Part shown: positions 32,913-47,153 of the stretch, piece by piece
Layout of the letters: every line of letters starts with the position of its first letter
How positions within the stretch are numbered: position 1 is the first letter of the stretch
DNA from: Druceiella hillmani
Lineage: Eukaryota > Arthropoda > Insecta > Lepidoptera > Hepialidae
DNA: 64,000 nt
Assembly (NCBI GenBank): GCA_039881145.1
Contig: JAYKKI010000007.1
Location: forward strand, 44,764,501 to 44,828,500
Direction: 5' to 3'
Translations under genes and position numbers: made by a program
Notes under the pieces: model-generated
What the model was told of the DNA's origin: nothing
The model's database searches: none
What the model saw: the letters and a program-made list of their open reading frames with translations, nothing else

Positions 32913-33849
32913 AATTCAATTCTACCATGATTGAAAATTATAATTATTTTTAGTGCGAAAAATAATTACCATTTGGCTCTCAAACACTACGCGTTTGACA
33001 ATTACGCTTATTTAATAGGGAATTTTCCGAATTCAATTCTACCATGATTGAAAATTATAATTATTTTTAGTGCGAAAAATAATTACCATTTGGCGTTCAA
33101 ACACCACGCGTTTGACAATTACGCTTATTTAATAGGGAATTTTCCGAATTCAATTCTACCATGATTGAAAATTATAATTATTTTTAGTGCGAAAAATAAT
33201 TACCATTTGGCGCTCAAACACCACGCGTTTGACAATTACGCTTATTTAATAGGGAATTTTCCGAATTCAATTCTACCATGATTGAAAATTATAATTATTT
33301 TTAGTGCGAAAAATAATTACCATTTGGCGCTCAAACACCACGCGTTTGACAATTACGCTTATTTAATAGGGAATTTTCCGAATTCAATTCTACCATGATT
33401 GAAAATTATAATTATTTTTAGTGCGAAAAATAATTACCATTTGGTGCTCAAACACCACGCGTTTGACAATTACGCTTATTTAATAGGGAATTTTCCGAAT
33501 TCAATTTTACCATGATTGAAAATTATAATTATTTTTAGTGCGAAAAATAATTACCATTTGGCGCTCAAACACCACGTGTTTGACAATTACGCTTATTTAA
33601 TAGGGAATTTTCCGAATTCAATTCTACCATGATTGAAAATTATAATTGTATTTAGTGCGAAAAATAATTACCATTTGGCGCTCAAACACCAAGCGTTTGA
33701 CAATTACGCTTATTTAATAGGGAATTTTCCGAATTCAATTCTACCATGATTGAAAATTACAATTACTTTTAGTGCGAAAAATAATTACAATTTGGCGTTC
33801 AAACACCACACGTTTGACAATTACGCTTATTTAAGAGGGAATTTTCCGA
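32913..33849 (+). repeat. satellite array, 8 x 117 bp
   Basis: The motif TCTACCATGATTGAAAATTA (T to C variants in some copies) begins at 32921, 33038, 33155, 33272, 33389, 33506, 33623 and 33740, always 117 bp apart. Each unit also has TTTAGTGCGAAAAATAATTA, GCGCTCAAACACCACGCGTT and ATTTAATAGGGAATTTTCCG. Inner units differ by one or two bases. The first and last are more diverged, as expected when a local array is homogenised by unequal exchange. A short hairpin (TCAAAC...GTTTGA) lies in each unit. No coding potential. Confidence 0.97.
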
Positions 33850-34940
33850 AGGTCATTAGGAGATGATTACTTTGCCTGCAAATCTATTACTTGCTGAAGT
33901 GACTATGCCAAAAGAAAATTAAAATTAAGAAACTTAATTTTTGTTGCCCATTGATTATATGGGAAAAACAGCATTTATTATCAGTGTGTTCTTAATTTTG
34001 TTACTTTGAAATTTCACTATTATTCAATACATTTTAGTGTTGCATTCTGTACAATATAGATAAAAGAACTTAATGTAGCTGTACATCTATCTTTAAGTCC
34101 TTATATTTATTTCATTTGCTTCTATCTACGTGAAGGAGTAGAGAACCGTTTGAATAATATACGCATATACAATAATAATAACATACATATACATACGAGT
34201 ACATACAACTAAGCAAGAGAACTATATGGGTAACTATCAAAAATGGTGAATAATCGCATTTAGCAATGAAAGTAGAGTACAACGTTTTTAATAAATTAAT
34301 TATGCAAACCGGTTAATTAAACAGAAAAAGAGCTGCAGTTCGATTTACATCTGTTAGGTATAAATAATTATATATAATATATAATAAATATTGTATACAT
34401 ATTCTATTTACGAATTAACTTTAATTACCTTGCTAGTTATTAAGTTCACATTATCGCTTTCTTCCAAGAATAACTAATCACCTGTTTCCTGACAATTCTT
34501 CCAAAACAACGGACATTTGTCGAACTTTGCACAGTAAATATAACAAACAGGACCTGAGGAAAACAGAATTCTTCTTCTCAATACAGGTTTTTAAACGAGT
34601 GGTTTTTTACTCTTTCAACTAACAATACACATGTCCATAATAGTTTTCTTCTTTCAGATTTGATGACTGATTTTGTTAGTTTTTGGGGTGCTGGTTACGG
34701 GAAAAAAGCTAATAAAATTCAGACATACAGACAACAATGAATAAATTCTCATAAATAATCAGTTAATTGTAACGTAATTAACTGACATTATTGGAAAAAA
34801 GGGTGGATTTTTAGGTCATTTGCTAAAGATCTCATTTAACTTAAATCATTAGAAGAGGGTTATTGAGGGTAGATCAATAGATTTTTATATAAATAACATC
34901 ATTGTTTTTGCAAAATTAGTACTTCCGTGCAATTAGCAAA
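33850..34940. other. AT-rich non-coding sequence
   Basis: No gene recognised. A stretch of TACATATACATACGAGTACA near 34180-34205 is low complexity. Confidence 0.5.
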
Positions 34941-34946
34941 GCTCTA

Positions 34947-36475
34947 ATGTTTAACCTCCCCGTACAATTTTGTTATATTTGTGGGCAGTTTATGTTGACA
35001 AAACAGCAGCATAACATTACCGAATTCAGAAATAACATTTATAACATGTATTTCGGTGGGTCCCACGTAAAGTTTGTGCCACATGCGTTCGTGAAGTTCG
35101 AAAGTGGTCACAAGGACAGAACAATACCTTTGATTTACAATCGCCTATGTTATGGAAAGAATATCATAATCATCATAAAGACTATTATTTTTGCTGTTGC
35201 AAAACTGCAGGCTACAATTCTAAAACAAAAAAGGACTTGGTATATCCAACCTTGTAATCGGTAGCACTCGCGATGCATCGCTATCCGAACGCTGCACCGC
35301 CATCGCTCCCAAATTTGGAATCAGTGCAAACTAAAGACATGAGCAGTGATGTCGAAGAGGTATCTCAACCTGAAGCTCAATTTGAGCAAAGTGCAAGTGG
35401 AACACAGTTATTTCCACAGTCAGGACTAAACGACTTAACGAGAGATCTATGCCTGCCAGTAGATGCAGCGGAACTACTCTGATCAAGACTATCGAAAAAG
35501 AATATGCTTGGGCCTGGTATCTCATTTTCTTGGTATCGCAACAGAGAAAAGGACTTTGTACTACATTTTTGTGAAGATCGTAATCTAATGTATTGCAAAG
35601 ACATTCCTGGTTTAATGAAAAAGTTTAACATCGAATATTATCTCATTAAAGCGACGTTTGAAAGCAGTCTTTTTGCATAATGGCTATAAGTGCGCTTGAG
35701 TGCCAGTCGGCCATTCTGCACATTGAAAGAATGCTACGACAATTTGAAAAATATGTTGGGTAAAATAAAGTACGTACGACATGGTTTGATGGTTTGTGGA
35801 GATCTTAAAGTTAAAAGTATGCTAGTCGGTCAACAAAGATGACTACACAAAATACCCTTGCTTTCTCTGTGAGTGGGATAGTCGGGACAGAGGACAATAT
35901 TGGACGAAGAAAGAGTGGCCACCAAGAACTGAACTATTTTTGCTACCTCCTTTACACATAAAACTGGGAACGATGAAACAATTTGCGAAGACGCTGAATA
36001 AAGAAGGAGAAGACTTTAAATATCTACACCAATTTTTTCCATCTTTATTTGAAGCTAAAGTGAAATCATTATTTTCGTTGGCTCGGAAATAAGAAAATTG
36101 ATGAAAGACACAACTTTCGATGAATAACTAAGTAAAATTGAATTGGAAACCTGGAAATCTTTTTTAAGAAAATAATGAACAATTTCCTAGAAAACCATAA
36201 AACTAAATATTATGAGTAAAAATTTAGGAAAAATAGGGTGTTCTATGAGCATTAAACTTCACTTCCTTAATTCGGGCTTGGACTATTTTCCAGATAACTT
36301 GGGAGCTGTAAGTGAAGAGCAAGGCAAAAGATTTTACCAGGATTTGAAACAGATAGAACGTCGCTATCAGGAAAGGTAGAATTAAGAGATGATGGCAGAC
36401 TATTGTTAGACGCTAAAGCGAGATGATCCAAGTCGAACTTTTAGGCGAAAATTTCACAATCGGAGCTTTGGTAAA
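34947..36475 (+). pseudogene. relic of a multi-copy arthropod protein family (transposon-like, unnamed)
   Basis: Readable blocks in order, across several frames: FCYICGQFMLTKQQHNITEF (C-x2-C motif), ESVQTKDMSSDVEEVSQPEA, LNDLTRDLCLPVDAAELL, FSWYRNREKDFVLHFCED, YCKDIPGLMKKFNIEY, VPVGHSAHLKECYDNL, LMVCGDLKVKSMLVGQQ, YTKYPCFLCEWDSRDRGQYW, LLPPLHIKLGTMKQFAKTLN, IRKLMKDTTFDE. These blocks match, from memory, a protein repeated many times in insect and cnidarian genomes and usually annotated as uncharacterised; the copy number suggests a mobile element. Motifs C-x-L-C-E-W-D and P-P-L-H-I-K-L-G are typical. There are at least five frame changes and several stops. I cannot name the superfamily or confirm the function. 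Confidence 0.75.
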
Positions 36476-39400
36476 AAAAAACTAGACGTCACAAAAGTAT
36501 TTAATATTTATAATTTATTTATTAACATCATTTAAATTTATTTGTAATATTTTAAAGTCATGTAATTGTTTTTTTAGTGTAACATAAATTTTTTACTTAG
36601 TAAACTTGGCTTTTCTTGTGATTTCATTCATAGGGTTTTTCTAAGGGGAAAATCTAAGTACATATTCGTAATTAGCGCACCAAACTAACCCAATATCAGC
36701 TATCAAATCCAAAAAGGGAAAGTAAAATTAAAATTTGCAGACCTGTGAATTATAGATAAATGCATATGTCCATCAAAAAAAGAATCGACATTTTGACTTC
36801 ACCCATTGCCAGACTATAATTAAACCATAGTTACTACTATTATAATAATGTAGCGGAAACATATTAGTTTATTACAAAATATTTCTATAAAATCTATTTG
36901 CGATCTACAATCTGGAGGCTTCTAAATCTGAAAACATGAATAATATCTTGTGTTTCTTTGTTTAATATAGTTTTGTGAAAAGAACTTCTAAACGGATTTT
37001 TATAAGATTTCAACTTTTGTATATCTTCCAAGGAGTTCGATTTAAAATTTAATATTTTATTACGATTTGTCACCTAAAGGTGGGGACGAGAAAACTATAG
37101 AATTTTTGAGTAATTACGAGAACATTCAACACTTGAATATAAAAAGCGCGCGTCGCGTTCCTCAACGTTAGTCGTAGATTGGACGTTAATAAAAACCCAC
37201 GAGTATCACTGCTCGCTTTATGAATATCAGTTTACATCAACCACTTCTCATCCACAGTGGTAAGATGGTTCAACCAGTTAAGCATATACTGAAAAGAAAA
37301 AGTTGTATATATTTGTCTGCATGACAATAGAGTTGATCCTGACTAGAAACGTCAGGATGTCTTGAGATACCCAGATATCATATTTGTAGACATTACGTAA
37401 TATTTTGGGAACCGAATCGTTCCATATGTGCCACCGAACATATGATGTACGTTAGTATCCAATATAGCAAACAATGCAGTACTGCGAGTACTATCGGCCA
37501 CTGCGTGGGTGCGTAGCAGGGGAGTGGCACTAGGATAAGAATACAGCGTTTGGTACTTATGTGTATTGCCAACTAATATACAAAATATACATTCCATAAC
37601 CGGAAAGTCCATTACGCATGTACTATACTTTAAAAAATTTAAATTAAACAATTTACTTTTAGAAACAAAAAAAACTGCCCAAAAGGGGCAAAGTAAAAAA
37701 CAATCTCTGCTAATAGTACTGAAATTTCTTGAAGAATTCTCAATCTAGATCAGATTATGGATAACAATAAATCGGGGTAAATCGACGTTTGATTGTCACA
37801 CCTCGTCTAAAAGTTATTGCTTAAAGAAACATCCATGGTGTTACAAATCTTGTTTCTTTCTTTTAATTTTTTTAAGCAGTCCACCTTTTTGTTTTCTTTT
37901 CATATTAATTTTTTTAATCCATTGTGTTGGTATACATATTTTTCTGCATATATCAAATCATTTGAACTTACCTTTCTTTATTTTTACGATCATAATTACT
38001 TTGACGTCGCGTTTTCATCTATATTTTTAAAGCTATCACATAATTGTTTTCTGTAAAATCAATAAGCAGAAACTTCAGTAAATAATGAAAATTTATTCTG
38101 GAAAATTTTGATTTTGACTTGCTATTTAATGCATAAAGAAGTTTATACCTCTTATCCAAGATTCACTCCCCCTTCCCTCCCCATCCAGCCTAAACCTTTC
38201 TCGGGCGCATCAGCCTGTTTATTAATAAATCACGTGTGCATACCGGATGCCAGTTTAATTTTAGCGATGTGAGCGGACAGAAATAAGTCGCCAGCGGAAA
38301 AAGACATTTTCGTTGAGACACAAAGGCCTTACTAATAAAGAAAAAAATTATAGATCCACCCTCTGTCTGTCAATGGCCGTGACAGGCGGGACATCGCGTG
38401 GCTGCAGACGAGGTGTGGTGATGATACCGGTATAGATTGAAAACATTTCCGTAGAGACGTATATTTTCCCTTTGGTTATAATAAAATGCAGTTGACGACT
38501 TCTTGTAAAAAGTACTGTTATAATTAGTCACTATAATGCAATTAATGTATAGTATGAATAATATTTTCATTATATTTTTTTCTTTCAGAATGCCAGTACT
38601 TCATCATAAAACACGGCTTTAAAATTTTTCATGATTTTAAAGGAGATACTGGATAAAGGACAATCCTTTACCAGATAACGGTTTTTTTGCGACTGAAAAG
38701 TTCTGAGCGTCTAGTTCTGTATAGTGAAGTTTGAATGTTGCCCATGATAGTCATAAATTAAAAAAGTTTTACCGTTCGACACGGATTACTACTTTTTCTC
38801 TTAAATAATTTTTTTCCTCATTGGTCTTTTCGACTGTAATGTGATGAAGCTTTTACTAATTAACTGAATAATTCAAAAGAAATCAATTTTACTAATTATC
38901 TTTCAGTTTTAGTTACATTGTTTTTTTACAAACGAGGATGTGACATGTAGATAAATGATGATCTTTTATGTGCATAACCATGCCTTGTTTTACGAGTTCC
39001 TCTAATCATTAAACGCTACCTAATAGGTTTGATGGACGCAACTATTTATTTTCTACAATATATATTTAGGACATAATTTATTTACTGAGTGGTTCGTAAT
39101 GTTTAATATTTTAGTAATCTGTTAATTAATGTGGATTTTATTTACACGTACTGAGCAAAGATAGTACTATAAATGATCGTAACTCAATATACGTGCTTGT
39201 GATTTTGACCCATGGTTTCGGTGATGCAAAAATCAGACTTTTTAAGTACCAAAAAATAAATTCTGTTTCAGGATAAAAAGTCTTTATTAATTTTTATGAT
39301 ACACGCTACATGTATTCAATTTAAATTTCACGACGATCGCTTGACAATGAAAGCGAAACCAACAAACATACTTTTACCATACATACTTTTCCTTTTATAA

Positions 39401-40436
39401 TATTAGTTAGTATATCAACAAACATACTTTTCGTTTTATAATATTAATTAGTATATATAACGTACGTTTATTATAATTTTTTTCTATTACGATGAATTGA
39501 CCAATTTTTATAAATGAAGTATTCAAAAATTAACCTCAACCTAACAAATATCATAAATTGTGCGATATTTTAAAAATATTAAGATGTGTTCAGAAAATTT
39601 AATTTAATTAAAATAAAATTATTTCAAATCATGTCGAGGGTGAATTAAAATAAAATCAATTTTTCTTTAAAAATACAACTAATTTTTTTTAAATTGAGAG
39701 TCCAGGTAAAATATAAGCTTTTGGAGAAAGTAATAGCATAGTTCATCAATTAGATTAGCTATTATTGAACGGGTGCAGAATAAATTTTGTTGATTCTGAA
39801 CCTTCTTTTTTGCCAATACCAAAATAGAAAACCTGGATTAAATTTTTAAAACCTGGATTATAAATTCCGACTCATATTTTTTGTTTGAAATAATAAACAA
39901 TTGCAGTTCTAAAGACTTCTTACTATCAAATTGTGGAAGGAGATTTAAAATGTCTTAATTTAATGATTCTTCGAATTGTTTAAAATGGCGATCGCTGTGA
40001 ATATAAATTACATAAATAGGTAACCAGTGCAGTCACGGTAAAGGAGTAGTAACGAGGTCAGATGGTACTAGAATTTAAACAATATGAAATATATGATAGA
40101 ATTTTGTGACTCTCTGTCGTTACATATAATTTTCAAGTATTATCAATTTAGTTAAACATTTCAGCCAAAGGTGAGCTTCTATTTAAACCAGTTTTAAATA
40201 TTTCCAGTTTCTGAACCCAATCAGAAAGTTTACGATAAGCTCTCAAGCGTCATAAAATAAAACTAATTAAACGAGAGTAAATCTCACGTTAGAAGGATTC
40301 TGTATACACTTAGTTTAAGGAAACAATAATTCTATTAAGCCATTTATAAATATTAACATTATTTTTTATCCCATCAATATTCTGCCTGGTATATCTTTCG
40401 GCAACTAAAAAATTCTTTGTTTGCATTGTTCATTAT
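36476..40436. other. long non-coding region with one possible LTR fragment
   Basis: About 37128-37260 has a TATA box (ATATAAAAAGCGCGCG), TCAACGTTAGTCG about 30 bp further, and AATAAAAACC. This order fits an LTR, but no second LTR or pol frame was found. The 99-codon minus-strand frame at 37352-37651 is less AT-rich but unrecognised. A C-rich run lies at 38165-38190. A ~40-bp tandem duplication (ACAAACATACTTTTC, TTTTATAATATTA) lies at 39360-39455. Confidence 0.4.
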
Positions 40437-40455
40437 TTGTAAACCATTTATATAC

Positions 40456-40496
<41 letters not shown>

Positions 40497-40517
40497 TATA
40501 TATAAATGGTTGACAAA

Positions 40518-40560
<43 letters not shown>

Positions 40561-40566
40561 TATGTA
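40437..40566. repeat. (TA)n array flanked by inverted 18-mers
   Basis: TTGTAAACCATTTATATA (40437-40454) and its reverse complement with one mismatch (40499-40516) enclose a TA tract. A second TA tract follows to 40566. Confidence 0.9.
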
Positions 40567-42002
40567 CACTATGTAAAATTAGGACTTTAGAACTTTGGGA
40601 CTTTAATCTGTAATAGTACTACATGAGTAGATTACAATACACCTATTTTTTTTTAATAATACCACTTTCTTTTCGTTATTTAAAAATTGTCATAAATCAT
40701 TAACATGAAAATGCATCAACCTGTATCTTATATTCCAATAAACGTAAGAAATGTGGCAATATTGCATGATTACTCTTCTTAGCGATCGATAGTGAATTTG
40801 ACTTATATAATTATCCCTTTCATTTGCATAATTTTACCGTGAAAAGGATAACCAAAATTAATTTCAAGGCCAACTTTGTTTACATTTCGTAAATCAAAGT
40901 TATTGCCATTTAAAAATCTTTAACGTCCATTCATTATTCCCTCAAATATAAAATTTACAAAAAATATTATCGATTTTTAAAATAAACTTGTCGGAATAAC
41001 TATCAATGCGATATTTTATCATTTGTCGTTTAGACAAATTATTATTCGCTTCTTTTTAATAAAATGATATTAATTTTAATTACTTATTTCAAATTGAATC
41101 TTTATGGATTATTTATTAATTAATATGGCAACCTTCATTTCTTCTGGTTAGAAATTTTTTTTAAAAATTTAGTTTGAAATAACAGTTGTTGATTTAATGC
41201 GATTTTATTTTGTTAAACGATTTGTTACTTGTGATATCGAGTGAGTGAAATTACGAATATGTCGTTTTTTAGAGCTGATGGAACATAGTATTAATATGCC
41301 TAATGTTATTATAAAATGTACATCCAACGTTATCACAAACAATCACCAACATAGTCTTGTTTCGGACAACCAAATCTTGTTACGATCAGTTCAATACAGG
41401 ACGATAACCTGTAATTTCAGTAACATCAGGTGATACTTCCCCAATAATATTGATAAACATGGAACAAAATGTGCTAACTCATTTTAGAAGGAAGCAAAAT
41501 ACGAATACCATACGCATAACGTAGATAATTTAAGGCAAAATTATTGTCATCGGTTGCGAAAGTGCGATACGGGGAAGGCAATTAACACGGACTTAGACTT
41601 GAATCGAAACATAAAATTAAGGTATGTGTTCCAATTTAGGTATGTGTCTTGAAACGGAACATAAAATTTAGGTACGTGTAAACACTAAGGCAAAATTATT
41701 TGTATTTTAATTACTATGTACGCGTGTTTAAAAAACTTGGTTTTTTGAAACGGATAAATGACATTTCATTTTGACACTTGACAGTTTGTAAAGTTTGCAG
41801 TAGACCAACTGATATTTAGTACACGTTGCCAAACTGATATTTAGGTATTTAGTGTAAAGATTATAAGGTGTTAATTTAAGCATAATTATGATTTCATACA
41901 AAATTTAAACTTTAATTATTTTATAAACTAGGCGACTATTTGACGAATTATACATGATTAACGGGACCAGTGTTTGGAGTGACAAAGTTTCCTCCATATA
42001 CA

Positions 42003-42039
<37 letters not shown>

Positions 42040-42227
42040 TTATAGCGATCTTACTTTTGCTTCTTATCCTACTTACGGCTGGATGAAGGCTTATGAATTT
42101 CACACGTTATGTATGTGTGTACTTGAGTATGTTTGTTCCCTCGCACACACTAAACTACTAAATTTATTTCGACAAATGAGATGTTTATAGATTGTCCTAG
42201 AGTAAATAACGTTATGAATTTCATAGG

Positions 42228-42228
<1 letters not shown>

Positions 42229-42269
<41 letters not shown>

Positions 42270-42315
42270 ATATGTATGTATGTATGTATATATGTATGTA
42301 CGTATGTATGTATAT
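42229..42315. repeat. (TA)n / (TATG)n microsatellite
   Basis: A TA tract passes into TATGTATG repeats, with a GTACG interruption. Confidence 0.95.
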
Positions 42316-45300
42316 GAGTATCTTTGTATTTTGAAGTGGTTTAAAAAATTAGGTGCCCTTAGATTCGTTGATCCAGAGAGTGTCCTGAGGTATATAACGT
42401 TATAAATTTCACAGGCTATGTGCGTATGCATTTCGTGTTTTGCAGTTATTTTTTCTATATTCGGGTTTTCGTTTTTCCTCATGTTTATGATAACTTTATA
42501 AAATATAAGTCTAAAATCGTCCACTTTAACATGTTAATAATCAGTGATATTTTACTTGTAAACACCGACAAAACAATAGCAAAATTTCATACATTGGCTA
42601 TTTTGTTCAGAAGACTTTTTCGACATTACATTGTTATAGTACGCAGATCTAAATTACATCTTCGATATCAGTACAGCATGCTGTCCCTTGTTTTAGTATA
42701 GAAAATCGATCGCCGTAAGACGTACTAATTTTACACAATTAAAAACTAACCAGTGTATATTGTCGTATTACTTGTGGGCGGCTGTAAGCGATACTGTACA
42801 CCGACGTGGTTTTGCTTTCCTAAATTGTAACTTTTTATTAAAAAAAAATTAAAATGTATTTTTACTTTACTCAAGAGTTTGTTTTAATGACGCCCTACAC
42901 ATCCGGTTACAAATAAAAATCTACCCTTTTTTATGTACGGTTCCTAAATTAAATTATACATAATTTTAAATGCAATCCAAAATTTCTTTCAGGAATAAAT
43001 CAATACTAATTACTAGTAATTTTGAAATTAATTCCACTTGTGAACTCATAGATAGACGAACTCATAGACAGACGAATGGACGGACAGCGCTGCCACGATA
43101 GCAGGGTTCAATTCAGACCGTTTGGTACCAAATCCTAAAGAATCTAAAGATATAATAAAATAGGAAATAAAAAGGGAAATAGAAGTGTTTACAAGCCACT
43201 CCTCCCCCTCTCCTACAATCTAACACTGCTTCTGTGTCTCTCCTTTATAATATTATAAATTGCGCTCCGCTCATAATTAATTCACTTACCCTTAAGTATT
43301 GAATTACTGCGGACATTTATATCGTTATATTTTCAATATTATTTCATTACGAGTACAACGTGACGGCTCACTTCATTCATAATTGAGTTACTCGAATTTC
43401 CAATGAAAAATAACTAGTCATCGAATATGCATTGCAAAATTGTATTTGAATTTTTTTTTTGTATTAACGTAATATTATATTATAGCAAATGAGATGTGCT
43501 TCGCTCTGCGAATATCATTGGTAACTCGCTTAGCAACATTATTTCAACGATTCTCAGATGGTTTATATATTATAAGAACCACTGAAGCAACGCCAAAAAT
43601 AATAAAGTGTTTAAAAATGATAATAAGTGTATGAGACCCTCGAGAATGGAAATGTGAAAATATATTTGGTTAATACATTGAATGCTATGAGATGGCCCAG
43701 ACCTCAGAAGTGGATTTTCGTGTGGCCAGAATTTCGCTAGCAACATCAGCTATAATTTCAGATAAAATCGCAGATGATCTCATGACTTATAGTGATGCTC
43801 GGTCGAATGGGCTGAGATCGCCAATGACCTCAACTTTACCTCCGTAAAAAAAGCTTATTCTATCTAGGGATATCTCTTCACAGACATATTATAATTTCTC
43901 GTCACAGACATATTATTATACTCAAAGCGTTTAATATCGCGTGAAAACATTTCACTTTGGTATCAAAAATAAAAAATATTCAGAATAGTATTTTGCATGA
44001 AGAAGCCATAAAAAGAAGTCACTTTTTTATTTTTTTATCATATCTATTAGATGTATTTCTATCGTTCATGTGCGTGCGATATATGGGTTGAGTACGTAAC
44101 TATACATTAATTTATCTATACTTGCTCTTCGTGCAGAAAATAATAAGAAATACAAGAAAAATTAAATACAATCACATTGTTGTAGGCATCATATCTAAAA
44201 AAATAAATATCAAAGAAAATGCACCGTACGCATTATTACCAAATTAAAACTTCTGTGTTAGTTTTTTTGCATAATTAAAAATGATTTAAAATGTTATACC
44301 AATATTGCAATATCAGCCTTGTCTTTAAGATATTTACAAACAAAACGATAACGTGTAAATTTTATCATGCACGATAAAGTTCCTTCTTCGAAGAAATTAT
44401 AATCCGATACTTGTGTAAATTAACCCATAGATGGCGTTAGCATAGCGTTACATGTTGATGAAACGCTATGGAATTTCCACTTAGCCTTTTGTCATTTACG
44501 AAAGAAAGATACGTCAAAAAATACAATACTTCATGCTTGTGTAAGAATTGCTTAATATTCTTGTACTTTAATTTTGTTTACTAATGAAACTTTAAACTAA
44601 ATAATTAAGAAAGCTTTATGTTGTCCATCCTTCATTTACATAAGAAAATATCAATATAATTTACAACAATAATATGAAAAGTGTAGATTTTTAAATACAA
44701 GCATATTTTTGGCCTTCTTATATATTTTCTCAATTATGGAAATAAAATATACTTCCATTCCATAGCTACAACATCCTATCGCTGTGAATTTCTATATTTC
44801 TAGGTGTTTAATTGTTTAACAACATCGCAAAATTTGGGTTTGTTGTAGAAACTTGTGTGGTGATGAATTTCAAATCTGAATCATTGTTTTTATTCGACTT
44901 TCAAAAAATTATAGTTTTAATACATTTTTAATGTGTAATATTTATATGTGTAATATAGCAATTATACACACCATCCCTTAGACCGCACATAATTCATCGT
45001 CTATCGTTGTGAATAACAGGTAATTAGCTTCTATACTAACTGAAATAAACAAAAAAATATGTGACAACATCAACTTTACAAATATGTACCTTAGTTTAAC
45101 AAATCAGCGTAAAAAATTATAAAAGCTTTAGTGAATTTTTGTTACATCTGTTCTTCGCAGACAAAACTTAAAATTAATCGATACAATGACAGCAGAAATC
45201 GTCCCAAAGAAGATGTTGTGGTAAAAAGGCTCTTAAAGTTCTTTATTTATATGCTAAGGTATTTTTCTCTTTACACATCAAAATAAAACAAAGTACTATA

Positions 45301-47153
45301 TCACTTTTATGACCCTTAATTTTATGTTATTTAAATTTTTACATTCAAATACTCCAGGTACTTGTGAACATTCTGTTCGTAATATGTATCATTATCATAT
45401 CGTGTCGAGAGCCGGGTCGAAACGTCTGTCGTCCGTTATAAATTTTACAGCTGCGTTCCAGTAAGTTATAAACAAGTAACTGCCGAAGTTTTAGGAATTT
45501 CAACATTAAATTTTGCCTAAATATGCTTAAGATATTAAACTACCAAATATTTTACCAAAAAAAAATATTATGTGGTCCGTAAAACATAATTCCTTCTACA
45601 CTTTACCTCTTAATTTATTACTTTTCCAAAGATATTGCACAATATTTTATTTCAATACAGTCTGTTTTCAATCTTCTTTTGCACTGTAGAACGACTACTT
45701 CCGTTTTCTTTGATAGGCTTTTTAAGGTTCCATAGCCAAGTTACACAAACAGAGCCCTTGTAATTTAATAATTTCTATCTGTCTATCTCTCCGTCCATAT
45801 GTCAGCACATCATACATATTTTAGTTTAGGAAGTGCACCATATATATTTTAGTTTAGTTATAAACTAAAGTATAAGTGAGATTAAATTACACCTTGAGAA
45901 GTTTTTCTTTTCTTTTCAATTGCCTCCCGGAGATGACGTTTTTTTCACCAATACCTTCGAATGAGATGTCATCAAAGCGACCGATTAAAATTGGATTAAA
46001 ATGTCAAGTAATGTTTTTTGATAAAGCTCTACTTAACGACATACGATTTTCTAAAAATATTTAAGGGATGACCTCATTTAATAATATTTAATTATTTATA
46101 ATTATTAATAATGTGTTAAATATTTATAGACAAACAAATATTTTCGTCTGAGCAATATTTTACTTTGTGAAAAATAATATCAATATTTATAAATAGTTTT
46201 ACAAATATGTTTTATCCTAATCTCGATGTTTAGTATGTCTAAAAATGTCTAAAATGGAATGCGTGCAGAGACAGTATTCATACCTTTTAAAATACAAAAA
46301 TCAAAAGAAGTTTTTCATTCTATAGGAAACACTATAGGAAATACTGTAGGAAAATTCATAAGGAGACCAAATAATCACGCTTGTTTCAAGCTTACTCTGA
46401 ACGAGAAAACTAAACAATATCTTAATAAAAATAATGTCAATAAAATTACTACTATATCTCAAGAAAAATCTAAGATCATTATAGTATTTTTAGAAATATT
46501 CATAAAGAATATTCATAAATATTCATAAAGTAAAATATGAGTCCGGCGTCCATAAATAATTCTATTGCAATATCACATCAAAGTGACCTACGCCAAGTCA
46601 ACACAAGCCATCTATATAGTTTGAACGCGCATTACAAACACGTGCGAGAGAGGATTTCATTATTACACCACATGCTGGTGCTGAAATTTAACTCGTTATA
46701 CAAACTTCATTCAATAATGGAATCAATTTACCTTATGACAATAATCCTTTTAACCTCCTATACTTCCATGAACAGTTTTAGATCAGCGGCGTTAACTATG
46801 TATAACATTTCATTGAGTTATTTTAATCTGTGAATTTATATATATTAATAGCTGTCCATCCCGGTTTTTCCTAGCCAAAAAAGGGCCTTTATCGCATTTT
46901 ATTTAAATCACTTCTCTGTGTAATAATTATTACGGTTATTTGTTAACGGCATCCTCAGCGATTTCTTTATTCATCCTATGCTTTAGTTGAGTACAGAACT
47001 GTAACCACGTAAGAAAGTAAGAAGTTACATATTTCAATATTTAAAGATATTCTTCTAGACAACAATAGTAAAATTCATCGTTTTTGTTTAATAAACGAAT
47101 TGCAAAAGTTCCCTTATACTAAACTTTGCAATAATCAGTAAATTCCTTTGTGT

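Noticed and set aside
32913..33849. CRISPR array
   Set aside because: Units are contiguous 117-bp repeats with no unique spacers, in eukaryotic DNA; it is a satellite.
37352..37651. 99-codon minus-strand frame as a host exon
   Set aside because: No known domain, no splice context I could defend; listed only as an unrecognised patch.
43690..43860. Less AT-rich segment as a possible small RNA gene
   Set aside because: No fold or known motif could be recognised by eye.
46850..46900. TAGCTGTCCATCCCGGTTTT as another Helitron end
   Set aside because: Only loosely similar to the ends at 13548 and 51140; CTAG itself is missing.
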